Shown here in pieces: positions 25,771-33,958 of a stretch of DNA of 64,000 nucleotides (position 1 is the stretch's first letter; each line of letters starts with the position of its first letter). Source of the stretch: Streptomyces sp. CC0208. GTDB lineage: Bacteria; Actinomycetota; Actinomycetes; Streptomycetales; Streptomycetaceae. The notes under the pieces are model-generated. The model was given only the letters and a program-made list of their open reading frames with translations. It did no database searches and was not told the DNA's origin. Where the stretch lies: the NCBI RefSeq assembly GCF_003443735.1, contig NZ_CP031969.1, positions 6,324,001 through 6,388,000 on the forward strand, given 5' to 3'. The translations under genes were made by a program, and so were the position numbers.

Positions 25771-25892
25771 GCCGCACACGGTCAACGGGCATTGGTTCCC
25801 AACGCCTCATATCCGCTCAGGGCCCCCCGGAGCAGAGGAAGGTGGGACCATGGGGCATGCTGTTTGACACGACAGCGAGGCGAGGGTGGTAG

Positions 25893-26630
25893 ATGAGCGC
25901 GGAGTCGGGGGGCCGGACCGGCCTGCAGGGCAAACTCTCCCAGTGGCTGCGCGGACGCCGGCCGAAGGAGGCCGCCGCCGGGGACGACGGCGGTCGTGAG
26001 GCCCTGCTGCTGGCCGCTGCCTCAGCGGGACTCCCGCTCGCGCCCGCCGCGCATCCCGCCCCCGGGTACCGCTGTTCCTGCGACCGCGTCGGCTGTCCCA
26101 CACCCGCCCGGCACCCCGTGTCCTTCGCCTGGCAGACCCAGTCGACCACCGACCGCGCCCAGATCGAGCGCTGGGCCCGGCACCAGCCGCAGGCCAACTT
26201 CATCACCGCGACCGGCATGGTCCACGACGTCCTCGACGTCCCCCTGGAGGCCGGCCGGGAGGCCCTGGAGCGGCTCCTGGACTCCGGCATCGAGGTCGGC
26301 CCGGTCGCCGAGAGCGACGACGGGCGGCTGCTCTTCTTCACCCTCACCCGCGGCACCCCCGCGGACGAGGACGAGTGGTGGCCGTGCGAACTGGACTGCC
26401 ACCCCGAGACGGCGGACGAACACCCCGGCCTGCGCTGGCACTGCCGCGGCTCCTACGTCCTCGTACCGCCCGCCCGGCTGCCCGGCGACCAGACCGTGCA
26501 CTGGGTCCGCGGCCTCGAACACCCGCTGCCCGACCCGCTCAGCCTTCTGGAAGTCCTCACCGACGTCTGCTCCCGCCACGTCGGCGAGGAGCCGGACCAG
26601 ACGAACGCGGCCTGGCCCCTGCGCCGGTAA
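25893..26630 (+). CDS. Prim-Pol-like protein (bifunctional DNA primase/polymerase family), probably inactive
   Basis: 245 aa with the overall order of the small actinobacterial Prim-Pol proteins: LLAAASAGLPLAPAAHPAPG, a Cys-rich piece CSCDRVGCPTPARHP, AQIERWARHQPQANFITATG, and a C-terminal WHCRGSYVLVPPARLPG. Archaeo-eukaryotic primases use a DxD metal motif in the strand after the TG turn; here that strand reads VHDVLDVPLEAG, so the second acidic residue is Pro. DNA synthesis therefore seems doubtful; a structural or regulatory use of the fold is possible. ATG at 25893 is preceded by GAGGGTGG. No plasmid or phage genes surround it. Confidence 0.75.
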   Translation: MSAESGGRTGLQGKLSQWLRGRRPKEAAAGDDGGREALLLAAASAGLPLAPAAHPAPGYRCSCDRVGCPTPARHPVSFAWQTQSTTDRAQIERWARHQPQANFITATGMVHDVLDVPLEAGREALERLLDSGIEVGPVAESDDGRLLFFTLTRGTPADEDEWWPCELDCHPETADEHPGLRWHCRGSYVLVPPARLPGDQTVHWVRGLEHPLPDPLSLLEVLTDVCSRHVGEEPDQTNAAWPLRR

Positions 26631-26643
26631 CGGCCGGTGGCAG

Positions 26644-26660
26644 CCCGGTGGTACCACGGG
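26644..26660. terminator. short imperfect hairpin between convergent genes
   Basis: CCCGGTGGTACCACGGG is a near-palindrome with one mismatch, located 14 nt past the Prim-Pol stop and 21 nt before the end of the opposing lipoprotein gene, followed by a second GC-rich self-complementary run. Weak evidence for a bidirectional terminator. Confidence 0.3.
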
Positions 26661-26680
26661 CCGCGGCCCGCGGTCGGTTT

Positions 26681-27682
26681 CTACGAGCCCTTCGCGGACG
26701 TCAGTCCCTGGATCCGCCCGAGTACGTCGACCCGCTGGTCGCCCGCGCCCTTCGGCGGGTCGAGCGCCACCTCGTTGGAGACGAACTCCATCATCAGCGA
26801 CTGCTTGATCTCGCCGGCCGTCAGCGCGAGCACGGCGTCACCGGGGTCGGGCACCGACGTACCGGAGGCGGCCGTCTCCTTCACGTAGTGGTGCGTGGCG
26901 AAGAACACCAGCGCCCCGCCGTCCGTCGTGCGCAACGCCAGCGGCGCGTAGGCGTCGTTCGCCAGCGGCTCGTCGATGTACTGGGTGGCCAGCCCCGGCC
27001 GGATGGCGTCCTTCGCCCGGTCCGCCCGCCACACGCTGGTGTGCGTCCCGTCCGCGAAGACGTCCCCGCCGTTCTTCAGGTAGTTCGTGTAGTGCTCGCT
27101 CAGGTTCCCGGGCTCGGTGGCCAGACCGGTCGAGTCCGCCGGCACCGCCTCGGCCCAGCCGTCCGCGTCCTTCTTGAACTCCGGCACCTTGCCCTCGGCC
27201 ACCAGCGTCAGATACGCCGCCTGGAACGGCTCGTCCATGCCGTCGCGGGTGAACACGAACAGCCAGCGTGCCGTGCCGCCCTTGTTGCCGGCCGCGTCGG
27301 CGACGAACCAGCGCGGCCAGCCCGCCTTCTTCGGGATCGTGTACGTCACGTCCGACAGCTTCAGCGGGGTGTGCGAGGCGTTGCCGCCAGGGCTGTTGGA
27401 CTTGCCGGCCTTCAGCCGTGCCGCGTCGATGGCGCCGAGCGCGCCGGTGACATGGGAGGCGTCCAGCGAGCTGTCGTACGCCTTGTCGGCCGCGTTGTAC
27501 GCGTTCGTGAACTGCTGGAGCGCCTTGGCGGCCTCCGCCCGGGTGGTCGCGGGAAGCACCTCCCGCTCGCCGTGCACCACCACGCATCCGCTCGCCGTCA
27601 ACGACAAAGCGGTCACAGAGGCTGCTATCAGTGCGCTCCGGTCAAGCCTGCGGAGCCTTCGAGGGCCGCGATCCCTGCTCAT
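26681..27682 (-). CDS. lipoprotein of unknown function in the efe operon
   Basis: 333 aa. The N-terminus is basic (RDRGPRRLRRLDRS), followed by a hydrophobic stretch and lipobox LTASGC at about residue 33. The mature domain is mixed alpha/beta with KKAGWPRWFVADAAGNKGG and a repeated Trp/Phe pattern, but matches no family I can name. ATG at 27682 lies 41 nt inside the end of the efeU frame, so it is probably translated by coupling and transcribed from the iron-controlled efeO promoter. The context suggests an envelope accessory for iron uptake, but secretion-linked lipoproteins often hitch-hike in such operons. Confidence 0.75.
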   Translation of the reverse strand: MSRDRGPRRLRRLDRSALIAASVTALSLTASGCVVVHGEREVLPATTRAEAAKALQQFTNAYNAADKAYDSSLDASHVTGALGAIDAARLKAGKSNSPGGNASHTPLKLSDVTYTIPKKAGWPRWFVADAAGNKGGTARWLFVFTRDGMDEPFQAAYLTLVAEGKVPEFKKDADGWAEAVPADSTGLATEPGNLSEHYTNYLKNGGDVFADGTHTSVWRADRAKDAIRPGLATQYIDEPLANDAYAPLALRTTDGGALVFFATHHYVKETAASGTSVPDPGDAVLALTAGEIKQSLMMEFVSNEVALDPPKGAGDQRVDVLGRIQGLTSAKGS

Positions 27683-28514
27683 CAGGTGCCTTCACCTTCC
27701 CCTTCCCGGAGGCGAACCCTACCGGGGCGAGGAACAGCGCGAGCGTCGGGATCAAGTACAGCAGCCACACCGTGACCTGAAGGACGGTCGGGTCCGGCTG
27801 GAAGTTGAACACGCCCTTGAGGAGCGTGCCGTACCAGCTGTCCGGCGGGATGGTGTCACTGATGTCGAAGGCCCTGTCGCGCAGGCCGGGCAGCCAGTTC
27901 GCCTCCTGGAGGTCGTGGAAGCCGTACGCCAGCACACCGGCGGCCACGACGACCAGCATGCCCCCGGTCCAGGTGAAGAACCTGGCCAGGTTGATGCGCA
28001 GGGCGCCGCGGTAGAACAGCCAGCCCAGGAAGACCGCCGTGGCGATACCGAGGGCCGCGCCGACCAGCGGGCGCGGAGTGCCGTCGCCGGCCGCGTGCAC
28101 CGAGGCCCACACGAACAGGGCGGTCTCCAGGCCCTCCCGGCCCACCGCGAGGAACGCGGTGGCGACCAGGGCGGCGGTGCCCATCTGCAGGGCGGCGTCC
28201 AGCTTGCCGTGCAGTTCGGACTTCAGGTGCCGGGCGGTGCGCCGCATCCAGAAGACCATCCACGTCACCAGGCCGACCGCGATGACCGACAGGGAGCCGC
28301 CGAGCGCCTCCTGGGCCTCGAACGTCAGCTCCTGCGAGCCGAATTCGAGCGCGCATCCGAAGCCGAGGGCGAGCGCGACCGCGACGCCGATGCCGATCCA
28401 GATGGGCCGCAGGGCGTCCCGGCGGCCCGTCTTGACCAGGTAGGCGATGAGGATGCAGACGACCAGGCTGGCTTCGAGCCCTTCGCGCAGACCGATCAGG
28501 TAGTTGGAGAACAC
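27642..28514 (-). CDS. efeU: FTR1-family iron permease (EfeU)
   Basis: 290 aa with about seven helices. Both REXXE iron-binding motifs of FTR1 permeases are intact: LREGLEASLVV near the N-terminus and GREGLETALFV in the middle. It moves ferric or ferrous iron across the membrane together with EfeO and EfeB. The start is GTG at 28514, just 3 nt after the efeB stop, with GAGGAGG inside the efeB end. The C-terminal tail is charged and is overlapped by the lipoprotein start. Confidence 0.94.
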   Translation of the reverse strand: MFSNYLIGLREGLEASLVVCILIAYLVKTGRRDALRPIWIGIGVAVALALGFGCALEFGSQELTFEAQEALGGSLSVIAVGLVTWMVFWMRRTARHLKSELHGKLDAALQMGTAALVATAFLAVGREGLETALFVWASVHAAGDGTPRPLVGAALGIATAVFLGWLFYRGALRINLARFFTWTGGMLVVVAAGVLAYGFHDLQEANWLPGLRDRAFDISDTIPPDSWYGTLLKGVFNFQPDPTVLQVTVWLLYLIPTLALFLAPVGFASGKGKVKAPDEQGSRPSKAPQA

Positions 28515-28517
28515 GGG

Positions 28518-29777
28518 TCAGGCCTCCTCGGAGAACAGCGTGCTGCCCCACCAGTCGTCCTTGTCACGGACGCCGGGCGGGACGGCGAAGACCGCCGAAC
28601 CCACGTGCTGGATGTACTCGTTGAGCGCGTCGGTGGCCAGATGCCGCTGGATGCGGATGAAGCCCTCCCGGACGTCCTTCATGTACGCCAGGAAGAACAG
28701 ACCCGCGTCCAGGCGGCCGAGACCGTCGGTGCCGTCGGTGAAGGAGTAGCCGCGGCGCAGGATCGTCGCCCCGCCGTTGGAGTCGGGGTGCGCGAGCCGG
28801 ACGTGCGCGTCGGGCTTCATGGCCGGCAGGAACGGCTTGTCGCGTTCCTTGGCCTTGCCGACCGGGGCGCCCTCGCCCTTGTCGCGGCCGAAGACGTCCT
28901 CCTGCTCCTGCAGCGAGGTGCGGTCCCACGTCTCGATGTGCATGCGGATGCGGCGGGCGACGAGGTAGGAGCCGCCGTGCATCCACGGGGCGTCCTTGGC
29001 GTCCTTGGCGGAGTCCGCCCACACGAACTTCTCCAGGCGGTCCGTCTCCGTGCCCGCGATGTTGCGGGTGCCGTCCTTGAAGCCCATCAGGTTGCGCGGG
29101 GTCTGCGCGTCGGGCGTGGTCGAGGACGTCTTGCCGAAGCCGAGCTGCGACCACCGGATGACGACCTTGCCGAAGCCGATCCGGGCGAGGTTGCGGATCG
29201 CGTGCACGGCGACCTGCGGGTCGTCCGCGCAGGCCTGGACGCACAGGTCGCCGCCGCTGCGGTTCTTGTCGAGGTTGTCCCCGGCGAACTGGGGGAGGTC
29301 GACGAGTGCCTCGGGGCGCTGATCGGCGAGGTCGAACTTCCCGAACAGGGAAGGACCGAAGCCGATCGTCAGGGTCAGCCGTGACGGCTTGAGCCCGAGC
29401 GCCTCCCCGGTGTCGTCCGGCGGTGCCTCGGCGAGACCGCCGTACGCCCCTTCCCCGACCGCCTTCCCCCCGGTCATCCGGCGGGCCGCGGCCGTCCAGT
29501 CCTTGAGCATCTGCACGAACTCGGCGCGGTCCTCGGTCGTCACGTCGAACGCGGCGAAGTGCAGCCGGTCCTGCACGGGCGTGGCGATACCGGCCTGGTG
29601 GGCGCCGTGGAACTCCACGGCTGCACCGGCCTCGGCGGCGGTCGGGGTGAGGTCGTCCCCGGTGCGGGTCATCGCGACCGCGCCACCGGCCGCGGCGGCG
29701 CCGAGCGCGAGCCCGGCCCCGCCCCAGCCGATGAGCGCGCGGCGTGAGGGCGTCGAGGATTCTGCTGCGTCGGTCAT
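28518..29777 (-). CDS. efeB: EfeB, Dyp-type haem peroxidase / deferrochelatase
   Basis: 419 aa. A twin-arginine signal (SRRALIGWGGAGLALGAAAAGG) exports the folded haem protein. The Dyp-peroxidase GXXDG motif appears as MGFKDGTRNIAG with its catalytic Asp, and MHGGSYLVARRIRMHIETWD carries the proximal-haem region. In the Efe system it oxidises ferrous iron or releases iron from haem for EfeU. ATG at 29777 lies 10 nt after the efeO stop, and its own stop is 3 nt before efeU, consistent with one transcript. Confidence 0.95.
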   Translation of the reverse strand: MTDAAESSTPSRRALIGWGGAGLALGAAAAGGAVAMTRTGDDLTPTAAEAGAAVEFHGAHQAGIATPVQDRLHFAAFDVTTEDRAEFVQMLKDWTAAARRMTGGKAVGEGAYGGLAEAPPDDTGEALGLKPSRLTLTIGFGPSLFGKFDLADQRPEALVDLPQFAGDNLDKNRSGGDLCVQACADDPQVAVHAIRNLARIGFGKVVIRWSQLGFGKTSSTTPDAQTPRNLMGFKDGTRNIAGTETDRLEKFVWADSAKDAKDAPWMHGGSYLVARRIRMHIETWDRTSLQEQEDVFGRDKGEGAPVGKAKERDKPFLPAMKPDAHVRLAHPDSNGGATILRRGYSFTDGTDGLGRLDAGLFFLAYMKDVREGFIRIQRHLATDALNEYIQHVGSAVFAVPPGVRDKDDWWGSTLFSEEA

Positions 29778-29787
29778 GGCCCCGGCC

Positions 29788-30933
29788 TCAGGCGGACTTG
29801 GTGACGACGGCGGCGGCGAGCTTGGACAGCGGCTCCGCGAGCGCGTTCACACCGTCCGACAGCTGCTTGCGATCGGCGTCGCCGACCTTGTCGTACGAGG
29901 TGAAGTCGTACGACGACTTGTCCGCGCGGTACTTGTCCAGCAGCGTGTCGATCGCCGCGAACTGCTTGTCGAGCTCGGTGACCAGGGCCGCGTTGTTCTC
30001 CTTGGCGACCGGCTTCAGCAGCTCGTACGACTTCTCGGCGCCCTCGACATTGGCCTTGAAGTCGACGAGGTCGGTGTGCGAATAGCGCTCCTCCTCGCCG
30101 GTGACCTTGCCGGTGGCGACCTCGTCGAGGAGTTCCTTTGCGCCGTTGGCCATGGAGGTCGGGGTGATGTCCGCCTTGCCGACGCGCTTCTGCCAGTCGG
30201 TGAGGTCGGTGATCAGCTGGTCGGCGAGGGTCTTGTCCTCGGCGGTGATCTTCTTGTCCTGCCAGAGGGACTTCTCGAGCCGGTGCCAGCCGGTCCACTT
30301 CTGCCCGCCCTCCAGCCCGTCGGCCCGCACGTCGACCTTCGGGTCGATGTCACCGAACGACTCCGCCACCGGCTCGGTGCGCTCCCAGCCGATCCGGGAG
30401 GGGGCGTAGGCCTTCTTGGCCGCCTCCAGGTCACCGGCCTTGACCGCGGCGGCGAAGGTCTTCGCCAGCGGCAGGGTCGCGTCGGCCTGCTCCTGCGCGT
30501 ACTTGCGGTACGCGGCGACGGCCGAGTCGAGGCGCGGGTCGCGCTTGGCCACGCTTCCGCCGGTCGCCTTGACCTCCTGGCGGATGCCGTCGCCCTTCAT
30601 GCCGGGCTTGCAGGCGATCGTGTAGGCGCCGGCCTTCACCTCGGCGGTGACCTTCTGCTTGGTGCCCGGGCCGATGTTCTCCCGCTCGGTGACGATCCGG
30701 TCGTCCGGGAACAGGACGTAGACCTCGGTGACCTTGGAGCCCTTGTTCTCGATCGCGAGTTCCACGTGGCCGGCCGGGAACTCCTTCTTGGAGACCTCGC
30801 ACTTGCTGTCCGTGGCGGTCACGTCGATCACGCGGTCGCTGTCGCCGGAGCTTCCCTTCTCCGTGCACCCCGCGACGGCGGTCAGTGCCGCCACGGCGGT
30901 GGCGGTGACGACGGACAGTCTGGCGGCGCGCAT
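29788..30933 (-). CDS. efeO: EfeO iron-uptake lipoprotein (cupredoxin + M75)
   Basis: 381 aa. Lipobox AVAGC at about residue 22 anchors the protein. An N-terminal cupredoxin-like domain (TATDSKCEVSKKEFPAGHVELAIENKG, conserved Cys) precedes an M75 peptidase-like imelysin domain with the HxxE metal motif in GWHRLEKSLW. It captures iron at the membrane surface for EfeU. ATG at 30933 has AGGAG 8 nt upstream; the frame extends 10 codons further without support. Two iron-box sequences lie 48-86 nt before the start, so the operon should be repressed by a DtxR/DmdR regulator when iron is plentiful. Confidence 0.94.
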   Translation of the reverse strand: MRAARLSVVTATAVAALTAVAGCTEKGSSGDSDRVIDVTATDSKCEVSKKEFPAGHVELAIENKGSKVTEVYVLFPDDRIVTERENIGPGTKQKVTAEVKAGAYTIACKPGMKGDGIRQEVKATGGSVAKRDPRLDSAVAAYRKYAQEQADATLPLAKTFAAAVKAGDLEAAKKAYAPSRIGWERTEPVAESFGDIDPKVDVRADGLEGGQKWTGWHRLEKSLWQDKKITAEDKTLADQLITDLTDWQKRVGKADITPTSMANGAKELLDEVATGKVTGEEERYSHTDLVDFKANVEGAEKSYELLKPVAKENNAALVTELDKQFAAIDTLLDKYRADKSSYDFTSYDKVGDADRKQLSDGVNALAEPLSKLAAAVVTKSA

Positions 30934-30980
30934 GCGGGCTCCTGGTGCTGACGTGAACATCACGTGACGGGTGTCACATG

Positions 30981-31019
30981 TTTGGTGAGGCTGACCTAAC
31001 TTATCTGAGGCTTACCTGA
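30981..31019 (-). promoter_or_regulatory. two tandem DmdR/DtxR iron boxes upstream of efeO
   Basis: On the minus strand TTAGGTCAGCCTCACCAAA (30999-30981) matches the actinobacterial iron-box consensus TTAGGTTAGGCTCACCTAA at 16 of 19 positions by hand count. A second copy, TCAGGTAAGCCTCAGATAA (31019-31001), matches at 14. The two are offset by 20 bp, so two repressor dimer pairs could bind side by side over the promoter. Confidence 0.75.
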
Positions 31020-31269
31020 GTGATACCGCGAGGTGGCTCAAAACAGACACCAAGGGAAGGTCAAGGGACGGTCAAAGCTTTTGCTCAGGGGGCGTGGCCG
31101 GGGCGCCGTACGGTGGCACGAAAGCACCTCGCCCCGCTGGTCATGAGCCTGCGAGACCGGTCACCGACGACGATCTCCCCCGCCGGGCCCTCGCCGTCGA
31201 CACAACCGGCGCACAGAATCGCCCCCCGGCGCGCGAAAGCGCCGACGAGCCCAGCACCGTGCCGCACCC

Positions 31270-31890
31270 AAACCACCGCGTCACCGGTGTGCGCCCTTTC
31301 GGGAGGTCCGCAGCAGGGGATGTGCCGTGCCCCGCCCGGCTCGCCGGCCGTGTCCCGTCCCGAGGGCAGCGTCTCCGGGTGGGTGCCCTTTCCTGGCGGT
31401 CCGCGGGAGGGGGTGTGCCCCGGCTCGATCGGCTTGCCGACCGTGTCGCGCCTGGACCGCCGCGTCTCGGGTGTGCGCCCTTTCCGGGAGGTCTGCAGGG
31501 GCTTGCGCTGCGTCGCCCGGTTCGCCGGCCGTGTCGTGTCCCGAAGGGCGGCGTCTCCGGGTGGGTGCCCTTCCCGGGAGGTCTGCAGGAGGGGAGTGCC
31601 CCGGCTCGATCCGCTTGCCGACCGTGTCGCGCCTGGCCCACGGCGTCTCCGGTGGGTGCCCTTTCCTGGCGGTCCGCGGGAGGGGGTGTGCCCCGGCTCG
31701 ATCGGCTCGCCGAAGGTGTCGCGCCTGGACCGCCGCGTCTCCGGTGTGCGCCCTTTCCTGGTGGCTCGCGGCAGGGGGTGTGCCCTGCCCCGCCCGGCTG
31801 TGTCGCGTCCCGACGGCAGCGTCTCTGGGTCGGTGCCCTTTCCTGGCGTCCGGCAGCAGGGGGGTGTGCCCCGCCCGCCCCCCGCCCAGC
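31270..31890. repeat. tandem array of about seven 92-bp units
   Basis: The landmark CCCTTTC (once CCCTTCC) recurs at 31294, 31386, 31478, 31568, 31659, 31751 and 31836, giving spacings of 92, 92, 90, 91, 92 and 85. Each unit also carries GGGTGTGCCCCG-like, CTCGATCGGCT-like and GTGTCGCGCCTGGACC-like blocks. Within a unit CCCTTTCC can pair with GGGAGGGG around a GC-rich loop. The period is not a multiple of three, and frames are open on both strands only because stops are rare at this GC content. It occupies the divergent gap between efeO and the PhzF-like gene. Confidence 0.9.
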
Positions 31891-31929
31891 CCCGGCACTG
31901 CCAGTACTACGGCGCTCCTCCCCGGATGC

Positions 31930-31935
31930 TTGAAT
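31930..31935 (+). promoter_or_regulatory. -10 element of a leaderless promoter (PhzF-like gene)
   Basis: TTGAAT ends exactly 6 nt before the GTG at 31942. There is no Shine-Dalgarno in the run of C residues between them. Confidence 0.5.
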
Positions 31936-31941
31936 TCCCCC

Positions 31942-32586
31942 GTGACTGACTACGACGTGCTGCGCGTCTTCTGTGCGCCGAACGGCGGCTACGGCAATGA
32001 GCTGGGGGTCGTGCGCGAGGGGTCCGTGATGCCGGACCGGGACGAGCGACAGGCGTTCGCCGCGAAACTCGGGTTCAGCGAGACCGTGTTCGTCGACGAT
32101 CCCGAGCGGGGCGTCATCGACATCTACACGCCCTCCGCACGGCTGGCCTTCGCCGGATACCCGTGTGTCGGGGCCGCCTGGCTGCTCGACGTGCCCGAAC
32201 TCGTCACGCCCGCCGGGGTCGTCGGCACCCGGCTCGACGGGGAGTTCAGCTGGATCGAGGCGCGGGCCGAGTGGGCGGCGCCCCGGACCTTCCGGCAGTA
32301 CGGCACCGCCGCCGAGGTGGACGATCTGGCCGTCCCGGCGCCGGGGGCGTGGATCTACGCCTGGGCCTGGGAGGACGAGGCCGCCGGACGGATCAGGGCC
32401 CGCGGCTTTCCCGGCCGGGGTGACGGTGTCGAGGAGGACGAGGCCACCGGTGCCGCCGCTCTCCAGCTCACCGCCGAACTGGGGCGAGCCCTGAACATCG
32501 TCCAGGGCGCCGGTTCCCAGATCCTCACGGCCCCGCAGCCCGGGGGATGGGTCGAGGTGGGAGGGCGGGTCTTCCTGGAGCGCTGA
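31942..32586 (+). CDS. short PhzF-family protein
   Basis: 214 aa. The start VTDYDVLRVFCAPNGGYGNELGVV corresponds to the N-terminal PhzF strand (xVxxVFxxxxxxGNxxxVV). LGFSETVFVDD and ARLAFAGYPCVGAAWLL match the half-barrel core, and EDEATGAAALQLTAELGR the conserved ATGSA-like turn. Typical PhzF proteins have 260-290 residues, so this is the compact version found in actinobacteria; the fold is related to diaminopimelate epimerase. Substrate unknown; there is no phenazine cluster here. GTG at 31942 is chosen from the leaderless -10 and family start; the frame stays open far upstream only through the repeat array. Confidence 0.8.
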   Translation: MTDYDVLRVFCAPNGGYGNELGVVREGSVMPDRDERQAFAAKLGFSETVFVDDPERGVIDIYTPSARLAFAGYPCVGAAWLLDVPELVTPAGVVGTRLDGEFSWIEARAEWAAPRTFRQYGTAAEVDDLAVPAPGAWIYAWAWEDEAAGRIRARGFPGRGDGVEEDEATGAAALQLTAELGRALNIVQGAGSQILTAPQPGGWVEVGGRVFLER

Positions 32587-32764
32587 GCCTCACGCGGACA
32601 GCGGGAACGCACTCCGCCACGACCCGCGTGCAGTGACGCGCGACGTAACCGGCCGGCCAGGACAGCGCACAGGCCCGCACCCGGTCCGACCGGTCCCGCT
32701 CCGGCGCCCACAGCCGGAACAACTCGGGCCGGATGAAGGCCGTGCCGCCGAGCAGGTCGCTCAT
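32525..32764 (-). CDS. unrecognised short frame, possibly a gene remnant
   Basis: From ATG 32764 the frame reads MSDLLGGTAFIRPELFRLWA, then PERDRSDRVRACALSWPAGY with strongly GC-rich third positions until about 32587. There it enters the antisense of the PhzF-like gene and loses that bias. The in-frame sequence upstream of the ATG (WGDGSETSTF) also looks coding, and no ribosome site is present. It may be the C-terminal end of a lost gene rather than a functional one. Function not recognised. Confidence 0.3.
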   Translation of the reverse strand: MSDLLGGTAFIRPELFRLWAPERDRSDRVRACALSWPAGYVARHCTRVVAECVPAVRVRLSAPGRPALPPRPIPRAAGP

Positions 32765-32814
32765 GAACGTCGAGGTCTCCGACCCGTCCCCCCAGGGGAC
32801 GGGTCCAGGACGGG

Positions 32815-33672
32815 CTACGGCAGCGTCAGGACCTCCGCCCCCGTCTCCGTCACCACCAGCGTGTGCTCGAACTGCGCCGTCCGCCTGCGGTCCTTCGTGA
32901 CGACCGTCCAGCCGTCGTCCCACATGTCGTACTCGTGCGTCCCGAGCGTCAGCATCGGCTCGATGGTGAACGTCATGCCGGGCTGGATGACCGTCGTCGC
33001 GTGCGGGCTGTCGTAGTGCGGGATGATCAGCCCGCTGTGGAAGGAGGAGTTGATGCCGTGACCCGTGAAGTCCCGGACGACTCCGTAGCCGAAGCGCTTG
33101 GCGTACGACTCGATCACACGGCCGATGATGTTGATCTGGCGGCCCGGCTTGACGGCCTTGATCGCACGGTTCAGGGACTCCCGGGTCCGCTCGACCAGCA
33201 GACGGCTCTCCTCGTCGACGTCACCCACCAGGTACGTCGCGTTGTTGTCGCCGTGCACCCCGCCGATGTACGCCGTCACGTCGAGGTTGATGATGTCGCC
33301 GTCCCGGAGCACGGTGGAGTCCGGAATGCCGTGGCAGATCACCTCGTTGAGGCTCGTGCACAGCGACTTCGGGAAACCCCGGTAACCGAGCGTCGACGGG
33401 TAGGCGCCGTGGTCGCACATGTACTCGTGCGCCACCTTGTCGAGTTCGTCGGTGGTCACCCCGGGAGCGATCAGCTTCGCGGCCTCCGCCATCGCCCGCG
33501 CCGCGATACGGCCGGCGATCCGCATCGCCTCGATCGTCTCCGGGGTCTGCACCTCCGGACCCGTGTACGGCGTCGGCGCGGGCTTGCCGACGTACTCGGG
33601 GCGCCGGATGTTTCCGGGCACGGAACGGATGGGGGACAGCTCCCCGGGCACGAGCAGCGACTGGCCAGACAT
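32815..33672 (-). CDS. map: type I methionine aminopeptidase
   Basis: 285 aa. All five dinuclear-metal ligands are present: Asp in [11 protein letters not shown], Asp in HGDNNATYL, His in [11 protein letters not shown], Glu in TIEPMLTLG and Glu in [29 protein letters not shown] is the conserved substrate-pocket segment. It removes the initiator methionine from nascent cytoplasmic proteins. The N-terminal extension of about 40 residues ([19 protein letters not shown]) is usual for the actinobacterial MapB-like form. ATG at 33672 has no Shine-Dalgarno; TAGACT ends 7 nt upstream, pointing to a leaderless transcript. Confidence 0.95.
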   Translation of the reverse strand: MSGQSLLVPGELSPIRSVPGNIRRPEYVGKPAPTPYTGPEVQTPETIEAMRIAGRIAARAMAEAAKLIAPGVTTDELDKVAHEYMCDHGAYPSTLGYRGFPKSLCTSLNEVICHGIPDSTVLRDGDIINLDVTAYIGGVHGDNNATYLVGDVDEESRLLVERTRESLNRAIKAVKPGRQINIIGRVIESYAKRFGYGVVRDFTGHGINSSFHSGLIIPHYDSPHATTVIQPGMTFTIEPMLTLGTHEYDMWDDGWTVVTKDRRRTAQFEHTLVVTETGAEVLTLP

Positions 33673-33679
33673 GCGGACG

Positions 33680-33685
33680 AGTCTA
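33680..33685 (-). promoter_or_regulatory. -10 element of a leaderless promoter (map)
   Basis: On the minus strand TAGACT is followed by 7 nt and then the map ATG at 33672, leaving no room for a leader. Confidence 0.5.
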
Positions 33686-33730
33686 TCCAGCGGCTATGGG
33701 GGAACATGACGTTGGCGAGAGGAGCAGGTC

Positions 33731-33958
33731 ATGCCGTTGTTCAAGAAGCGTGCGGTCGGCAAGCCCGGCGAGTGGTACTACTGCCTGGAGCACAAGAAGG
33801 TCGAGGAAGGGCCCGAGTGCCCGGCCAAGGACCGCTTCGGGCCCTACGCGAGCCGTAAGGAGGCCGAGCAGGCGATGGAGACGGCCCGCGAGCGCAACCT
33901 CGAGTGGGAGAACGACCCCAAGTGGCACGACGCCCCCGCGAGCAGCGAGGACAGCTGA
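33731..33958 (+). CDS. small conserved-looking hydrophilic protein, function unknown
   Basis: 75 aa, beginning MPLFKKRAVGKPGEWYYCLE, with two cysteines (YYCLEHKKVEEGPECPAKD) and a helical middle (ASRKEAEQAMETARERN). RFGPYASRKEAEQAMETARE resembles the short strand-helix seen in SPOR-like repeats. ATG at 33731 has GAGAGGAG 6 nt upstream. It is divergent from map and ends one base before the stop of an opposing MFS gene. No function is assigned. Confidence 0.75.
   Translation: MPLFKKRAVGKPGEWYYCLEHKKVEEGPECPAKDRFGPYASRKEAEQAMETARERNLEWENDPKWHDAPASSEDS

Noticed and set aside
27642-27682. Frameshift between efeU and the lipoprotein gene
   Set aside because: Both proteins are complete, each with its own normal ends, so the 41-nt overlap is a gene overlap.
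23567-31890. CRISPR arrays at the tandem repeats
   Set aside because: Units follow one another directly without unique spacers of constant length, and there are no cas genes.
31020-31949. Long plus- and minus-strand frames through the 92-bp array
   Set aside because: Period 92 shifts the frame each unit; openness on five frames reflects the scarcity of stops at this GC content.
31942-32586. Part of a phenazine biosynthetic cluster
   Set aside because: No other phz genes are nearby; short PhzF-fold proteins are common outside phenazine pathways.
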